Of a stretch of DNA of 37,272 nt, positions 17,303 through 25,995 are shown in pieces. The notes beneath the pieces were generated by a model. It did not search any database, was not told the DNA's origin, and saw nothing but the letters and a program-made list of their open reading frames with translations. Origin of the DNA: Planctomycetaceae bacterium (GTDB lineage: Bacteria > Planctomycetota > Planctomycetia > Planctomycetales > Planctomycetaceae); the NCBI GenBank assembly GCA_021732845.1, contig JAKFUF010000213.1, positions 1-37,272 of the forward strand, written 5' to 3'. The position numbers were made by a program, and so were the translations under genes. Numbering within the stretch: the stretch's first letter is position 1; every line of letters begins with the position of its first letter.

Positions 17303-18010
17303 TCACGCTGCGGCACGGATCTGTTGAATGACGGGCTCCGGCAGCGATTTTCCTGCTGCCAGCAATTCGGCATCACGCTGCAGCCGGTCCATTTCGTCCT
17401 GCAGAATGGCGGTGTGCTGGGCCAACTGTTCCCGCGAGAGATTTGAAGGTATCGACAGCGGCCGACCGGCGATGCCATGGAGAATCGAAAATGGCTTTGG
17501 AATCATCAGATCGGTCCAGCTTCCCTTGAACCGCCAGCAGCGGTTGCAGCCAAAGGCGATGGGCACAATGGAGCGTCCGGAGTGCGAAGCCAAAAAGACA
17601 ATGCCTTCGGAGACTTTTCGCCGCGGTCCGCGCGGCCCGTCCGGCGTGATCGCAACGTGACAGTCACGGGCCAGGTCGAGCAGTTCGCGGAGGGCGCGCG
17701 AGCCGCCGCGGTTGGTTGAGCCACGCACGGGGAGGACGCCGCACATTTCCATCGTGTCGGAGACGTAGCTGCCGTCGCGATGCTGGCTGACCAGCCCGGA
17801 CATATGCAGCGGCTGATACATGAAGATCGCGGAGGTCAACTGGTCGTGCCAGATGCTGTAGAGGTATCTTGCATCCCCAGTGTCCGCATACGGGCTGATC
17901 TGGGCCGCCTCCATCCGCGACCGCTTGCGGCACGTCCAATACAACAGCGACACCACCTTCACGAGGAGCCACGTGACGAAGCGCTGCAATGTCCGATTGC
18001 GGATTTTCAT
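17303..18010 (-). CDS. DUF374 lysophospholipid acyltransferase-like protein
   Basis: This 235-residue protein belongs to the DUF374 branch of the LPLAT acyltransferases. These use acyl carriers to acylate lipid precursors at the inner membrane, often in lipid A or glycolipid synthesis. It has an N-terminal membrane helix (FVTWLLVKVVSLLYWTCRKR), the catalytic region YSIWHDQLTSAIFM (His of WHDQ) and the conserved ITPDGPRGPRRKVSEGIVFL. It also has RSIVPIAFG and a C-terminal QDEMDRLQRDAE helix. The length is normal for the family. GGAGG lies six bases before the ATG. It stands alone between two long gaps. The substrate cannot be told from sequence. Confidence 0.88.
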   Translation of the reverse strand: MKIRNRTLQRFVTWLLVKVVSLLYWTCRKRSRMEAAQISPYADTGDARYLYSIWHDQLTSAIFMYQPLHMSGLVSQHRDGSYVSDTMEMCGVLPVRGSTNRGGSRALRELLDLARDCHVAITPDGPRGPRRKVSEGIVFLASHSGRSIVPIAFGCNRCWRFKGSWTDLMIPKPFSILHGIAGRPLSIPSNLSREQLAQHTAILQDEMDRLQRDAELLAAGKSLPEPVIQQIRAAA

Positions 18011-18357
18011 GACCGGCCTCCGTGCCGAACCTTTCTGTGTGTGCCCGAGGGAATTTTAGCAGGTCTGTCCAAGGGACAAAGAGGAGTCGTGACCGAGCGA
18101 CATCGGCAAAGAATTATTGGGGTTCGACGGCGTCGCGGAGGCCATCCCAGCGCAATCCGCGTCGCACGGAGCGAAATGACCAAACGCATAAGCCACAGCA
18201 CTGTTGGGACTTGCCGATCATTGCGAACTGCGCCAAAGATTGAAGGTGGCGGGACTGGAAAGTGTTCACATCTGCACAACCGGCATGGCTTCGCGGGTGA
18301 CTGCCCCAGACCTGCCACGGAAGACCGGTCACGCCCGTCGTTCACTCGGTGGCGATG
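18011..18357. other. 347-bp gap without a gene
   Basis: Both flanking genes are on the minus strand. Frames in this stretch lack start signals and family features, and no hairpin or repeat stands out. It should contain the promoter of the acyltransferase gene. Confidence 0.5.
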
Positions 18358-21228
18358 TCACCGTTTCTTTTTGGCACCCACAATCCGAATGGGCGCGGGA
18401 GGTTTTCCAGCCGCGTGAGTTTCCCACATCGTGACGTAGGCCCGCTCCAGATTTCTGGCGAAGAGTCTGGCATCGAACAGCGGGCTGGTCCCGCGGTTGG
18501 CGATGAGCCGAGCTTTTAGATCACCCAAGAGTTTTGGCTCGCGCGCCAAACGGAGCGCCGTGGCTGAATAGTCTTCAATGGTTGATGTGATCAGCTCCGG
18601 CAGCCCAATGGTCGACAGCAGGCTGCCCGCGACACGCGTGGCAAACGTATCCCCGGCGAGCGTCACGAGCGGGCAGCCCATCCACAGGGCGTCGCTGGCG
18701 GTGGTGTGGGCCGTGTAGGGGAACGTGTCCAGAAAGAGGTCGGCCAGGCGGTGGCGGGCCATGTGCCGCGGGGCCAGCATGGGCGGGGCGAACACCAGCC
18801 GTGAGGGATCGACGCCGCACGCCGCCGCCTCGCGACAGAGGTTGTCAACGACAAACCGGTTGCCGACGTAGAGCCACAGGACGCTGTGGGGGACCGCCTT
18901 GAGCAGGTTCATCCATACCGTGAACATGGCGGGGGTGATCTTGAACGGGTTGTTGAACGAGCAGAACACGAACCCGGTCGGCGGAAGGCCGCATTCCAAT
19001 CGGGTTGGCGTCCGCGGGTCAACTTCGCGGTGGCTGTCGTTCGCCTGGTAGCATCCCGGCAGATGGACCAGTTGCTCGGAAAAATACTGCTGCTGGCTGG
19101 CGGGCACGACAAATTCATCAACTACGATGTAGTCCAGGAACGATGCGCCCATCGTCCCCGGGAAACCGAGGTAATTGACTTGAAGGGGCGCGGGCCGGAG
19201 CGCGAGGATCTCGGTCCGGGTGTCTCGTGTGTAGCCGGTCAGGTCGACGAGGATGTCGATCTGGTCGTCCCGGATTCGCCGGGCAGCATCCAGTGGCGAC
19301 AGTGTGCGGATATCTATGAATTCGTCCACTGCCTGCTGCAGTCGCCGCCGCAACGAACCGCCGTCGTCCGGTCCGTAGGAGTATCCATGGACGCAAAAAT
19401 TCTGGCGATCGTGCTGTTCGAACAGTTCAGCCACGAGGCTGGCGACGGCGTGCTGGCGAAAATCGACGGACAGGTAGCCGATCCGCAAGGGCCGCCGCTT
19501 CTTTGAAGATGAGCGATGGCGGGCCGGCTCCCGCATCTCGGAACGCAGGAGTTCCACCGATTGGGAAATCAGATTGGCGCGGCGCTGGGCACATTTCAGG
19601 TGAACCGCCGGGCTTGTCAGTTCGGGAAGGTAAAACAGCGTGACGGATGGCACAGTCTGGTCGAGGGAATCGTTGGCCCGCTCGCCGCTGGCGATGTTGG
19701 CCGCAGCGAGCAGATCGCGTGTCAGACCGCCAACCTCCCGCCAGTCGCAGCTCGACAGGTAGAGCAGGAGCAGGGTGTTGATCGCCTGAATCTGCCTCGG
19801 GTCGAGTGCCAGCAGACGGCGATAGCAGTCAACAGCCTCCTCCAACCGGCCCTTTAGAAAGAGGGCGTTGCCCAGGTCGTTCAGGACGCAGGCGTCGTTC
19901 GGGTCAAGTTCCAGCGCCCGCCGGTAGCAATCTATGGCCGCCTCCTGTTCCCCGACGGCTCCCAGCGCATTGCCCAGTTTGTTGTGGGCGACCCCACAGG
20001 CTGGATCGATCTCCACGGCCTGGCGCAGGACTTCCACCGCCTGCTGGGGCCGGCCCAGCAGCACTAGCGCGCTTCCCAGATTGTGCATCGCCGTCACCAT
20101 CCGGGGGCTCAGTTCGAGTGCCCGCCGGAAGCTGGCTTCGGAGGCGACGAGGTCCCATTGGAGCAGCAACACATTTCCCAAATTGTTGTGGGCACCAGCG
20201 CAGTTCGGGTCGATTTCCAGCACGCGCCGATAGCATGCGCCGGCCGACTTTCTGTCGCCTTTTTCCAGGTAAAGATTTCCCATGGAATTATGGGCGTGGC
20301 TGTTCGCCGGATCGAGTTCCGTCGTCTGGCGCAACCGGGCCAGCGCCTCGTCGCGCTGTCCCGACTTCATCAGGACCATCGCCAGGGCATGGTGCGCCGG
20401 GGCCGCCTGTGGGCACAACTCCACCACCCTCCGGTGGCATTCAATGGAGTCGTCCAGTTTACCCTGGGAGCTCAAAACCTTACCCAGGCCGAACAACGCG
20501 GCGGAGTCGGAAGGGGCCAGTTCGACCGCCCGGCGCAGGGAGACAACCGCCGAGTCCAGGTCTCCAATCCGGCGGAGCAGGTTCCCGCGGCGAATCAGCG
20601 TCTGAACGTTGTGAGGCTCTAATCCAATCGCCCGGTCCAGCGCCGCCAGAGCCTCCTTCAGTTGGCCTTGCTTTGTCAGTGCCTCACTCAGAGACAGCAG
20701 CACCGCCGTTGTTGGAGCCTGCACCTGCAGGACGCGCGAGAGGCAGGCCGTGGCTTCGCTCCAGTTCTCCAAGGCAAGCAGCGCGTTCGCCAGATCCAGC
20801 CACACTCCGGCATGGTTCGGATTGTGCTGCAGTGCTTCACGAAAGCAGGCCACGGCTCCCACGAAGTCGCGCCGCAGCAGCCGCAGATTCCCGAGGTTGC
20901 AGTGGCCCTCCCACAACTGTGGCCGGAGGGCGATCGCCTTTTCATGGCAGGCCCGCGCCTCGTCCATCCGTCCCAATCCCTTGAAAGCGTTGCCGAGACT
21001 GTTGTGAAAGTCCGCCTCGCGCGGATTCAGCGCGATCGCTTTCTGGATGAACCCCGCGGCGACATCGTGCCGGTTCACCTGGTGAGCCACGACACCCAGA
21101 AGATGCAGGGCATCGACCTGCTGGGGATCGGCCGCCAGCACCTGTCGATAGATCCGTTCCGCGTCCGGCAGCCGCCCCGCCTGATGATGCCCCACGGCCA
21201 CGGCGAGCAACTCGGGAACGGTGGGCAT
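18358..21228 (-). CDS. TPR-GT41 protein (O-GlcNAc transferase/SPINDLY-like)
   Basis: The 956-residue protein has 14 to 15 consecutive 34-residue TPR units (about residues 3 to 505). They are regular throughout, for example AHNNLGNVLLLQWDLVASEA. A GT41 domain follows: LRIGYLSVDFRQHAVASLVA, ILVDLTGYTRDTRTEILALR, NYLGFPGTMGASFLDYIV, FCSFNNPFKITP and DTFPYTAHTTASDALWMGCP with TLAGDTFATRVAGS. Such enzymes transfer a sugar from a nucleotide sugar to Ser/Thr of proteins, the TPR superhelix choosing substrates. GlcNAc, fucose or another sugar cannot be told apart by reading. No signal peptide is present, so it is cytoplasmic. The start at 21228 (GGAG upstream) avoids the overlap with the ABC gene that 21282 would create. 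It lies 37 bases after that gene and may be co-transcribed. Confidence 0.92.
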   Translation of the reverse strand: MPTVPELLAVAVGHHQAGRLPDAERIYRQVLAADPQQVDALHLLGVVAHQVNRHDVAAGFIQKAIALNPREADFHNSLGNAFKGLGRMDEARACHEKAIALRPQLWEGHCNLGNLRLLRRDFVGAVACFREALQHNPNHAGVWLDLANALLALENWSEATACLSRVLQVQAPTTAVLLSLSEALTKQGQLKEALAALDRAIGLEPHNVQTLIRRGNLLRRIGDLDSAVVSLRRAVELAPSDSAALFGLGKVLSSQGKLDDSIECHRRVVELCPQAAPAHHALAMVLMKSGQRDEALARLRQTTELDPANSHAHNSMGNLYLEKGDRKSAGACYRRVLEIDPNCAGAHNNLGNVLLLQWDLVASEASFRRALELSPRMVTAMHNLGSALVLLGRPQQAVEVLRQAVEIDPACGVAHNKLGNALGAVGEQEAAIDCYRRALELDPNDACVLNDLGNALFLKGRLEEAVDCYRRLLALDPRQIQAINTLLLLYLSSCDWREVGGLTRDLLAAANIASGERANDSLDQTVPSVTLFYLPELTSPAVHLKCAQRRANLISQSVELLRSEMREPARHRSSSKKRRPLRIGYLSVDFRQHAVASLVAELFEQHDRQNFCVHGYSYGPDDGGSLRRRLQQAVDEFIDIRTLSPLDAARRIRDDQIDILVDLTGYTRDTRTEILALRPAPLQVNYLGFPGTMGASFLDYIVVDEFVVPASQQQYFSEQLVHLPGCYQANDSHREVDPRTPTRLECGLPPTGFVFCSFNNPFKITPAMFTVWMNLLKAVPHSVLWLYVGNRFVVDNLCREAAACGVDPSRLVFAPPMLAPRHMARHRLADLFLDTFPYTAHTTASDALWMGCPLVTLAGDTFATRVAGSLLSTIGLPELITSTIEDYSATALRLAREPKLLGDLKARLIANRGTSPLFDARLFARNLERAYVTMWETHAAGKPPAPIRIVGAKKKR

Positions 21229-21265
21229 CGGCGACTTTACTCCGGAGGCGTGTGCGGTTATGCGG

Positions 21266-21997
21266 TCAGGCGGCAAAGCCACGTTGGGACCGGACGTAGC
21301 GTGACACGAAATCTTCGGCCGGATGCTTGATCAAGTCGTCCAGCGTTCCCTGCTGAACGATCCGGCCCTCACCCAGCAAGATCACGACATCGCCGAAGAA
21401 CCCAGCTTCGCCCAGGTCATGCGTCACCAGCACCACCGTCTTGTTCAGCGACTGAAAAATCTCCTTGAGATCCGTCTGCAGGTCAAACCGGACCAGCGGA
21501 TCCAGCGCCCCCAGTGGCTCGTCCAGCAGCACAATGGCGGGGTCGAGCATCAGCGCCCGCATCAGGCCGACACGCTGCCGCTGGCCGCCCGAGAGCTGCG
21601 CGGGGAAGCGCGTCAGGGCCTCCCGCGGAAAGCGGGTCAAGCCACACAATTCGTCCACCCGCGCATTCACTTTGACCCGTTCCCAGCCCAGGTGCGAGGC
21701 GAGCAGGCCAATGTTGTCCGCCGCCGAGAGGTGGGGAAACAGCCCGCCATCCTGAATGACATACCCCAATTGCTGCCTCAAAGCCGGAGCGTTGACAGGA
21801 CTCATCGCTGTCCCATTCAGCGTGACGGTCCCCGTGTCCGGCGTCAGCAGCCCAACCATCATCCGCAGCAGCGTCGACTTGCCACACCCGCTGGGGCCGA
21901 TCAGCACTGTCGACTTTCCGGGGTGAACCACCAGATCCGTGGGATGCAGGATGGTGCGGCCGGCGAAGGACTTGGAGACCTGGGTGAGTTGTAGCAT
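21266..21997 (-). CDS. ABC transporter ATP-binding protein (OpuCA/ProV-like)
   Basis: The 243-residue protein is a complete ABC ATPase with Walker A GPSGCGKSTLLRMM, Q-loop YVIQDGGLFPHL, signature LSGGQRQRVGLMRAL, Walker B IVLLDEPLGALD and switch His in VLVTHDLGEAGFF. The PHLSAADN and LDPLVRFDLQ segments resemble osmoprotectant or amino-acid importers. The CBS domains of OpuCA/ProV are missing and no permease or binding protein is encoded nearby, so it is an orphan ATPase here. The start codon lies at the very end of an inverted-repeat arm (21996-22028). The leader reads only AT-rich repeat units and has no purine-rich ribosome site, which is odd for a translated gene. Confidence 0.9.
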   Translation of the reverse strand: MLQLTQVSKSFAGRTILHPTDLVVHPGKSTVLIGPSGCGKSTLLRMMVGLLTPDTGTVTLNGTAMSPVNAPALRQQLGYVIQDGGLFPHLSAADNIGLLASHLGWERVKVNARVDELCGLTRFPREALTRFPAQLSGGQRQRVGLMRALMLDPAIVLLDEPLGALDPLVRFDLQTDLKEIFQSLNKTVVLVTHDLGEAGFFGDVVILLGEGRIVQQGTLDDLIKHPAEDFVSRYVRSQRGFAA

Positions 21998-22181
21998 TTT
22001 CGATTTTCGATTTTTGATTTTCGATTGGCTTTTGTTCGTAGCCGGATCGAGGTTTGAGGCCGGTTTCGTTGATCGCCTCCGTCAGTCAGGACGCAAGTTT
22101 TCTGCGGATATAACACGCTTTGATTTTGCTTGCGGCGTCACTCACCAACCAATCGAAAATTAAAAATCGAAAATCGAAAAT
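21996..22181. repeat. Inverted 33-bp arms of 7-bp (ATCGAAA) units
   Basis: The arms at 21996-22028 and 22149-22181 are reverse complements of each other with a single mismatch. Each is made of ATCGAAA-type heptamers ending in CCAATCG at the inner edge. The spacer is 120 bp of ordinary sequence. The right arm begins four bases after the stop codon of the Hsp70 gene; the left arm includes the first bases of the ABC start codon. Confidence 0.85.
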
Positions 22182-22184
22182 CCC

Positions 22185-23756
22185 TTAGCCGATCGTCAAC
22201 TGGGCGACCTGTTCCGCGGCCTGCTTAAGTTCGGCCTCGGGAATGCCCACGGGGCGGATGAGGGTCGTTTCCGCCAGCCGGCCGCTGGCGGGGTCGCGGC
22301 CGATGACTTTGATGCGGCCGTCGGAGCCATAGCGGCATTCAACTTCAATCGGCGATTGTGCGGGCAGGTTGGGGGGCAGGTTCTCCAGCACGAACTCACC
22401 GATTTGGAGACAGGCGTCCGCATCGGGCGCGTCACCCTGGAGCACACGGATGCGGACCTGCCGCTGGTTGGCCGAGTGCGTCTGGAACAGCCTGGTGTGA
22501 GTGGCTGGCAGCCGGGCGTTCTTGGGGATCAGGACACTGTTGGCATAGCCCCTGTCGGTGCGGACGCAAATCCCCAAGCTGTGCGCGGTGACATCGATTG
22601 TCGTGAAATTGGACCAGCGGGCGAGTTGGGGGTTGTCGGCGGCGCTCAAACCGCGCGAGCGGAGAATGCCGCCGTGAATTGCCGCACCGTGAGCCACGAC
22701 TTCGTCGGCCGCCAGGCTGCCATCAGCCTCCAGCCCGGTCAGCTCACGGAGCATCCGCCGCACCTGCGGCATGCGGGTCATGCCGCCCACCAGCAGCACC
22801 CGGTCGACATCTTCCCAGACAAGCCCCGCCGACTCGACGACCAGGTCGGTGGTGGCCCGCGTCCGCTCCAGGAGCGGTGCCGTCAGTTCGTCGAACAAAT
22901 TCCGCGTGATTTCGATAGGCAGCCTCTGGCCGGCATGCATGACCATCAGCCGCGTGGCCGACCGCACGCTCAGGGCGTGCTTGGCCTGCTCGGCCGCCAG
23001 CGAAAGCACGGCGCGGGATTCCGGGTCCGTCCGTGGATCTTCGTCAAACTGGCGGAAAAACTCGTCGGCCGCATAGTTGATGATGACATCATCCCAGTCC
23101 TTGCCGCCCAGTCGGACATCGCCATCGGTGGCCAGCGTCTCAAAGCGGTTGGGAGAGATCCGCACCAGCGACACGTCAAATGTGCCGCCGCCGAGATCGT
23201 ACACCAAGGCGGTCATTTCCCGTTCGGTGAACTCATGGAACGATGCAGCCTCACCGTGCTTAAGATGGGCCGAAAATGCATACGACAGGGCCGCCGCCGT
23301 CGGCTCATTGATGATGTCGAGAACATTCAGCCCTGCAATCTGCCCGGCATCCTGCGTGGCTTTTCGTCGCGTGTCATCAAAATAAGCGGGCACGGTGATC
23401 ACGGCTTCGTCAACGGGCCACAGCCGGGTTTCCACGTCAGCCTTGATCCGCCGCAGAATGATCCCCGAGAGCACTTCCGGCCGGTAATCGAAGCCCCCCA
23501 GTGGCTGCGAGAAATATTCGTTCCCCATGTCGCGCTTGACGCAAACCGCGGTGCGGGTGGGGTAAAGGCATTCGGTGCGCTTCGCCTCGCGTCCGACGAT
23601 GACTCCATTGTCCTCCACGAGCACGACACTGGGGGTGAGCAGATCGCCTTCACGATTCGGGACCGTGGTGGGCACCCCATCGCGGGCCAGGTAGGCCGCG
23701 CAGGAAAGCGTGGTCCCCAGGTCAATTCCAATCATCCCTGCAAATCTGTCCGTCAT
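22185..23756 (-). CDS. Hsp70/DnaK-family chaperone
   Basis: The 523-residue protein contains a full actin-like ATPase: IGIDLGTTLSCAAYL, AVITVPAYFDDTRR, INEPTAAALSYAFS, VYDLGGGTFDVSL and LLVGGMTRMPQVR. A beta-type substrate-binding domain follows (ITAHSLGI-like VTAHSLGICVRTD, LPATHTRLFQTHSANQRQVR). It is about 110 residues shorter than DnaK because the C-terminal helical lid is largely missing. That is normal for the extra Hsp70s of Planctomycetota and HscA-like branches. The start at 23756 places MTDRFAG before the first strand; the in-frame ATG nearer IGIDLG is an alternative, and a longer frame to 23912 has no chaperone features. No DnaJ or GrpE gene is nearby. Confidence 0.9.
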   Translation of the reverse strand: MTDRFAGMIGIDLGTTLSCAAYLARDGVPTTVPNREGDLLTPSVVLVEDNGVIVGREAKRTECLYPTRTAVCVKRDMGNEYFSQPLGGFDYRPEVLSGIILRRIKADVETRLWPVDEAVITVPAYFDDTRRKATQDAGQIAGLNVLDIINEPTAAALSYAFSAHLKHGEAASFHEFTEREMTALVYDLGGGTFDVSLVRISPNRFETLATDGDVRLGGKDWDDVIINYAADEFFRQFDEDPRTDPESRAVLSLAAEQAKHALSVRSATRLMVMHAGQRLPIEITRNLFDELTAPLLERTRATTDLVVESAGLVWEDVDRVLLVGGMTRMPQVRRMLRELTGLEADGSLAADEVVAHGAAIHGGILRSRGLSAADNPQLARWSNFTTIDVTAHSLGICVRTDRGYANSVLIPKNARLPATHTRLFQTHSANQRQVRIRVLQGDAPDADACLQIGEFVLENLPPNLPAQSPIEVECRYGSDGRIKVIGRDPASGRLAETTLIRPVGIPEAELKQAAEQVAQLTIG

Positions 23757-23941
23757 CCGCGTGCCCTGCCATCGTGAAAAGGAGCCACCTGCCTGCATCG
23801 GTCTGGATTGCCAGTCCAGATTGGAGCGTGCAGTCCCATTCATCATATCGCCAGAGTGCGGGTGTCGGGAAATGAGAAATCGTTCTGGCCGGACTTCGCG
23901 CCGGCCGAACAATTTCTAAACCCCGCAATCGGTTCGGCGGC

Positions 23942-24160
23942 TCACGAAAACCAGTTGAACCACGAGGCTTTTTTGACCGCTGACATGGCTTTGGCGTTGG
24001 CTTTGCCCCTCGCCAGCCGCTGATCTGCCGCCATGTTGGTCAATGCCGCAGTGGCGTCGTTGTCCGTCAGATGAATTCCACAGGCGGTGCAGTACGTCAC
24101 CCCAACCGCCTTCTCTGTCTTGCATCCTGGACAGGTCAACGGCACAGATTTCTTGGGCAT
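23942..24160 (-). CDS. Small zinc-ribbon protein
   Basis: The 72-residue protein starts MPKKSVPLTCPGCKTEKAVG and has two CxxC pairs (CPGC and CTAC) 14 residues apart, a typical zinc ribbon. It is followed by a Lys/Ala-rich tail (RLARGKANAKAMSAVKKAS) and WFNWF at the end, which may be amphipathic. GGAG eight bases upstream sets the start at 24160; an earlier ATG at 24196 begins inside the repeat arm. It lies between an inverted-repeat element and the Hsp70 gene, 185 bases upstream of the latter. The function is unknown; nucleic-acid or protein binding is likely. Confidence 0.65.
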   Translation of the reverse strand: MPKKSVPLTCPGCKTEKAVGVTYCTACGIHLTDNDATAALTNMAADQRLARGKANAKAMSAVKKASWFNWFS

Positions 24161-24182
24161 CGGGCAGCTCCGGCAAAAGTGA

Positions 24183-24334
24183 ACTTCAAATTTCAAATCT
24201 CATATTTCACAGTCTGTGCAGCGGCATCGAACTGTCGGTTGATCCTCAGCGGTGCGGATCGGCGACTCTTGCCCCGCAGAGCGAGTACCGCAAAAAGCAT
24301 TTTACTGTGAAATTTGAAATCTGAAATTTGAAAT
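24183..24334. repeat. Inverted 30-bp arms of 7-bp (AAATTTC) units
   Basis: The arms at 24183-24212 and 24305-24334 are reverse complements with about four mismatches in 30 bases. Each is made of AAATTTC-like heptamers ending in TTTCACAG at the inner edge. The spacer is 92 bp. The element lies between the stop of the Gfo/Idh/MocA gene (24373) and the start of the zinc-ribbon gene, both on the minus strand. Confidence 0.8.
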
Positions 24335-24372
24335 TCCACGAGATTGGCGACACGCCTTCAGTCGGACACTTC

Positions 24373-25806
24373 CTACGCCAACTTCTCCGGCACGGCGAAC
24401 GGCTGCCGGTATTCGCGGGTCAGCAGTTTGTCGGCGGCCGGGTCGTTGACGAACGCCTCTTTGGTGGCGTCGACGATCAGCTTGCGTCCCACCTTCAGCT
24501 TCTGATCCTTGAGGTTCAACTTGACGTCGTGCATCAGGTGTTCTTCCATCCGTGTCAGCGTCTCGAGCGATGCCCCCTTGTCGAATTCGGCCGCGTGAGG
24601 CTCAAACGCCGTGGCTTCGCCCAGCCGGTACGAGATGTTCGCCAGATGGCACAGTGCGCTGGAATAGTGGCCTTCCAGGATGTCGGCATTCAGCGCGGTT
24701 TGCTGCCGCGTGCGAACGGCTTCGATGAAGTTCCCGAAGTGGCCCTTCCCAGGTCCGCGCGTGGCTTCAATTTTCGGCAGCGGACCAGCCGTTTTGCTGC
24801 CCTTCGCGTAGAAGTGGTCGCCGGCGATGATCCCCTCTTCGAAGTGCAGGATGTTCCCCACCATTTCGCCGTAATACTTTTCGCAGGGCCGCCCACGGAC
24901 TTCGAAGATGAGCTGCGTGTCGCCGAAATCCATCACCGTCACCTGAGTGTTTGGCGTCTCGCCCTGATCCTCATAGCCGAACCGTCCGCCGACGCTGGCC
25001 ACACTTTTAGGCAGCGTCGCGCCGGGGATCATCCAGCGGGCGATGTCCATTTGATGGACACCCTGGTTGCCGATGTCGCCGTTGCCGAGTTCCCAGAACC
25101 AATGCCAGTTATAGGGGACGAGGTTCGCATGGTAGGCCATTTCCTGTGCCGGCCCGAGCCACAGGTTGAAGTCGACCTCCGGGGGCGGATTGGTCTCTTT
25201 CTTGAAGCCGATGCTGTCGCGTTTTTTGTAACAGAGGCCGCGTGAGACCAGCAGTTTGCCCAACTGCCCGCTCTTGACGATTTCCGCGACCTTTGCCCAA
25301 GTCCCGCTTGACCGGCCCTGCGTTCCGTGCTGCACAATCCGCTGGTGCTTGCGGGCGACTTCGACCGCCATCCGGCCTTCACGCACGTTGTGGCTGCACG
25401 GCTTCTCGACATACACATCCTTGCCCGCCTGGCAGGCCCAGATGGTCATGAGCGAGTGCCAGTGATTGGGCGTGGCAATCGTCAGGGCGTCGATGTTGGG
25501 ATCATCCAACGCCTCGCGAACATCGCGGAACAGTTTCGGTTCGACGCCGGTCTTGTCTTTGATCTCTTTGACCTGCGATGGGAAGGTGCGGCTGTCCACA
25601 TCGACCAGCCCCACGATCTGGACGCCTTTCTGGTCCAGCAGTTCGCTGACATGCGACTTGCCGCGGCCATTGATCCCGGCGACCGCCACGCGAATGGTGT
25701 CATTCGCACCGACCACCGCGCCCGAAGACCGTGTCCCGCCGATGGCGATCCCCGTTGCAGCCACCAACGAGGTCTGCACGAACTGTCGACGTGTCAAACG
25801 AGACAT
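24373..25806 (-). CDS. Gfo/Idh/MocA oxidoreductase with a twin-arginine signal
   Basis: This 477-residue protein is a secreted dehydrogenase-like protein of a family greatly expanded in Planctomycetota. The Tat signal TRRQFVQTSLVAATGIAIGG is followed by the NAD(P)-binding fold (IRVAVAGINGRGKSHVSELL). Next come DALTIATPNHWHSLM and the substrate-side signature YVEKPCSHNVREGRMAVEVA with the lysine of EKP. The C-terminal domain has NWHWFWELGNGDIGNQGVHQ and DIARWMIPGA. The expected reaction is NAD(P)-dependent oxidation or reduction of a sugar or inositol, cofactor loaded before export. GGGAG lies just before the ATG at 25806. The gene stands alone, followed by an inverted-repeat element. Confidence 0.9.
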   Translation of the reverse strand: MSRLTRRQFVQTSLVAATGIAIGGTRSSGAVVGANDTIRVAVAGINGRGKSHVSELLDQKGVQIVGLVDVDSRTFPSQVKEIKDKTGVEPKLFRDVREALDDPNIDALTIATPNHWHSLMTIWACQAGKDVYVEKPCSHNVREGRMAVEVARKHQRIVQHGTQGRSSGTWAKVAEIVKSGQLGKLLVSRGLCYKKRDSIGFKKETNPPPEVDFNLWLGPAQEMAYHANLVPYNWHWFWELGNGDIGNQGVHQMDIARWMIPGATLPKSVASVGGRFGYEDQGETPNTQVTVMDFGDTQLIFEVRGRPCEKYYGEMVGNILHFEEGIIAGDHFYAKGSKTAGPLPKIEATRGPGKGHFGNFIEAVRTRQQTALNADILEGHYSSALCHLANISYRLGEATAFEPHAAEFDKGASLETLTRMEEHLMHDVKLNLKDQKLKVGRKLIVDATKEAFVNDPAADKLLTREYRQPFAVPEKLA

Positions 25807-25995
25807 GCGCACTCCCTAACCCGAGATTTTCGAGGCGAAACGTATTGGCGATCCCACATCCTTGTAACCCGCCAAACGGCACGAATCAAGCAGCGGCGAT
25901 GGATGAGACGGAACGCTGTTGTGGACGCGAGAAGTGCTGAACGGAATGAAAGGTCCAGCGTCGATTACCATGCCAGTGACAGTTACTGCGATGGA

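Noticed and set aside
16749-17306. Minus-strand frame with CHQCRSTTPAGGARFCTVC, resembling a zinc ribbon
   Set aside because: The cysteine spacing is plausible, but the frame runs through the palindromic repeats, has no ribosome site and the rest is low-complexity, so I treat it as chance or at most a relic.
18007-18345. Minus-strand 112-codon frame between acyltransferase and GT41 genes
   Set aside because: Cys/Arg-rich, no start signal, and it overlaps the start of the acyltransferase gene.
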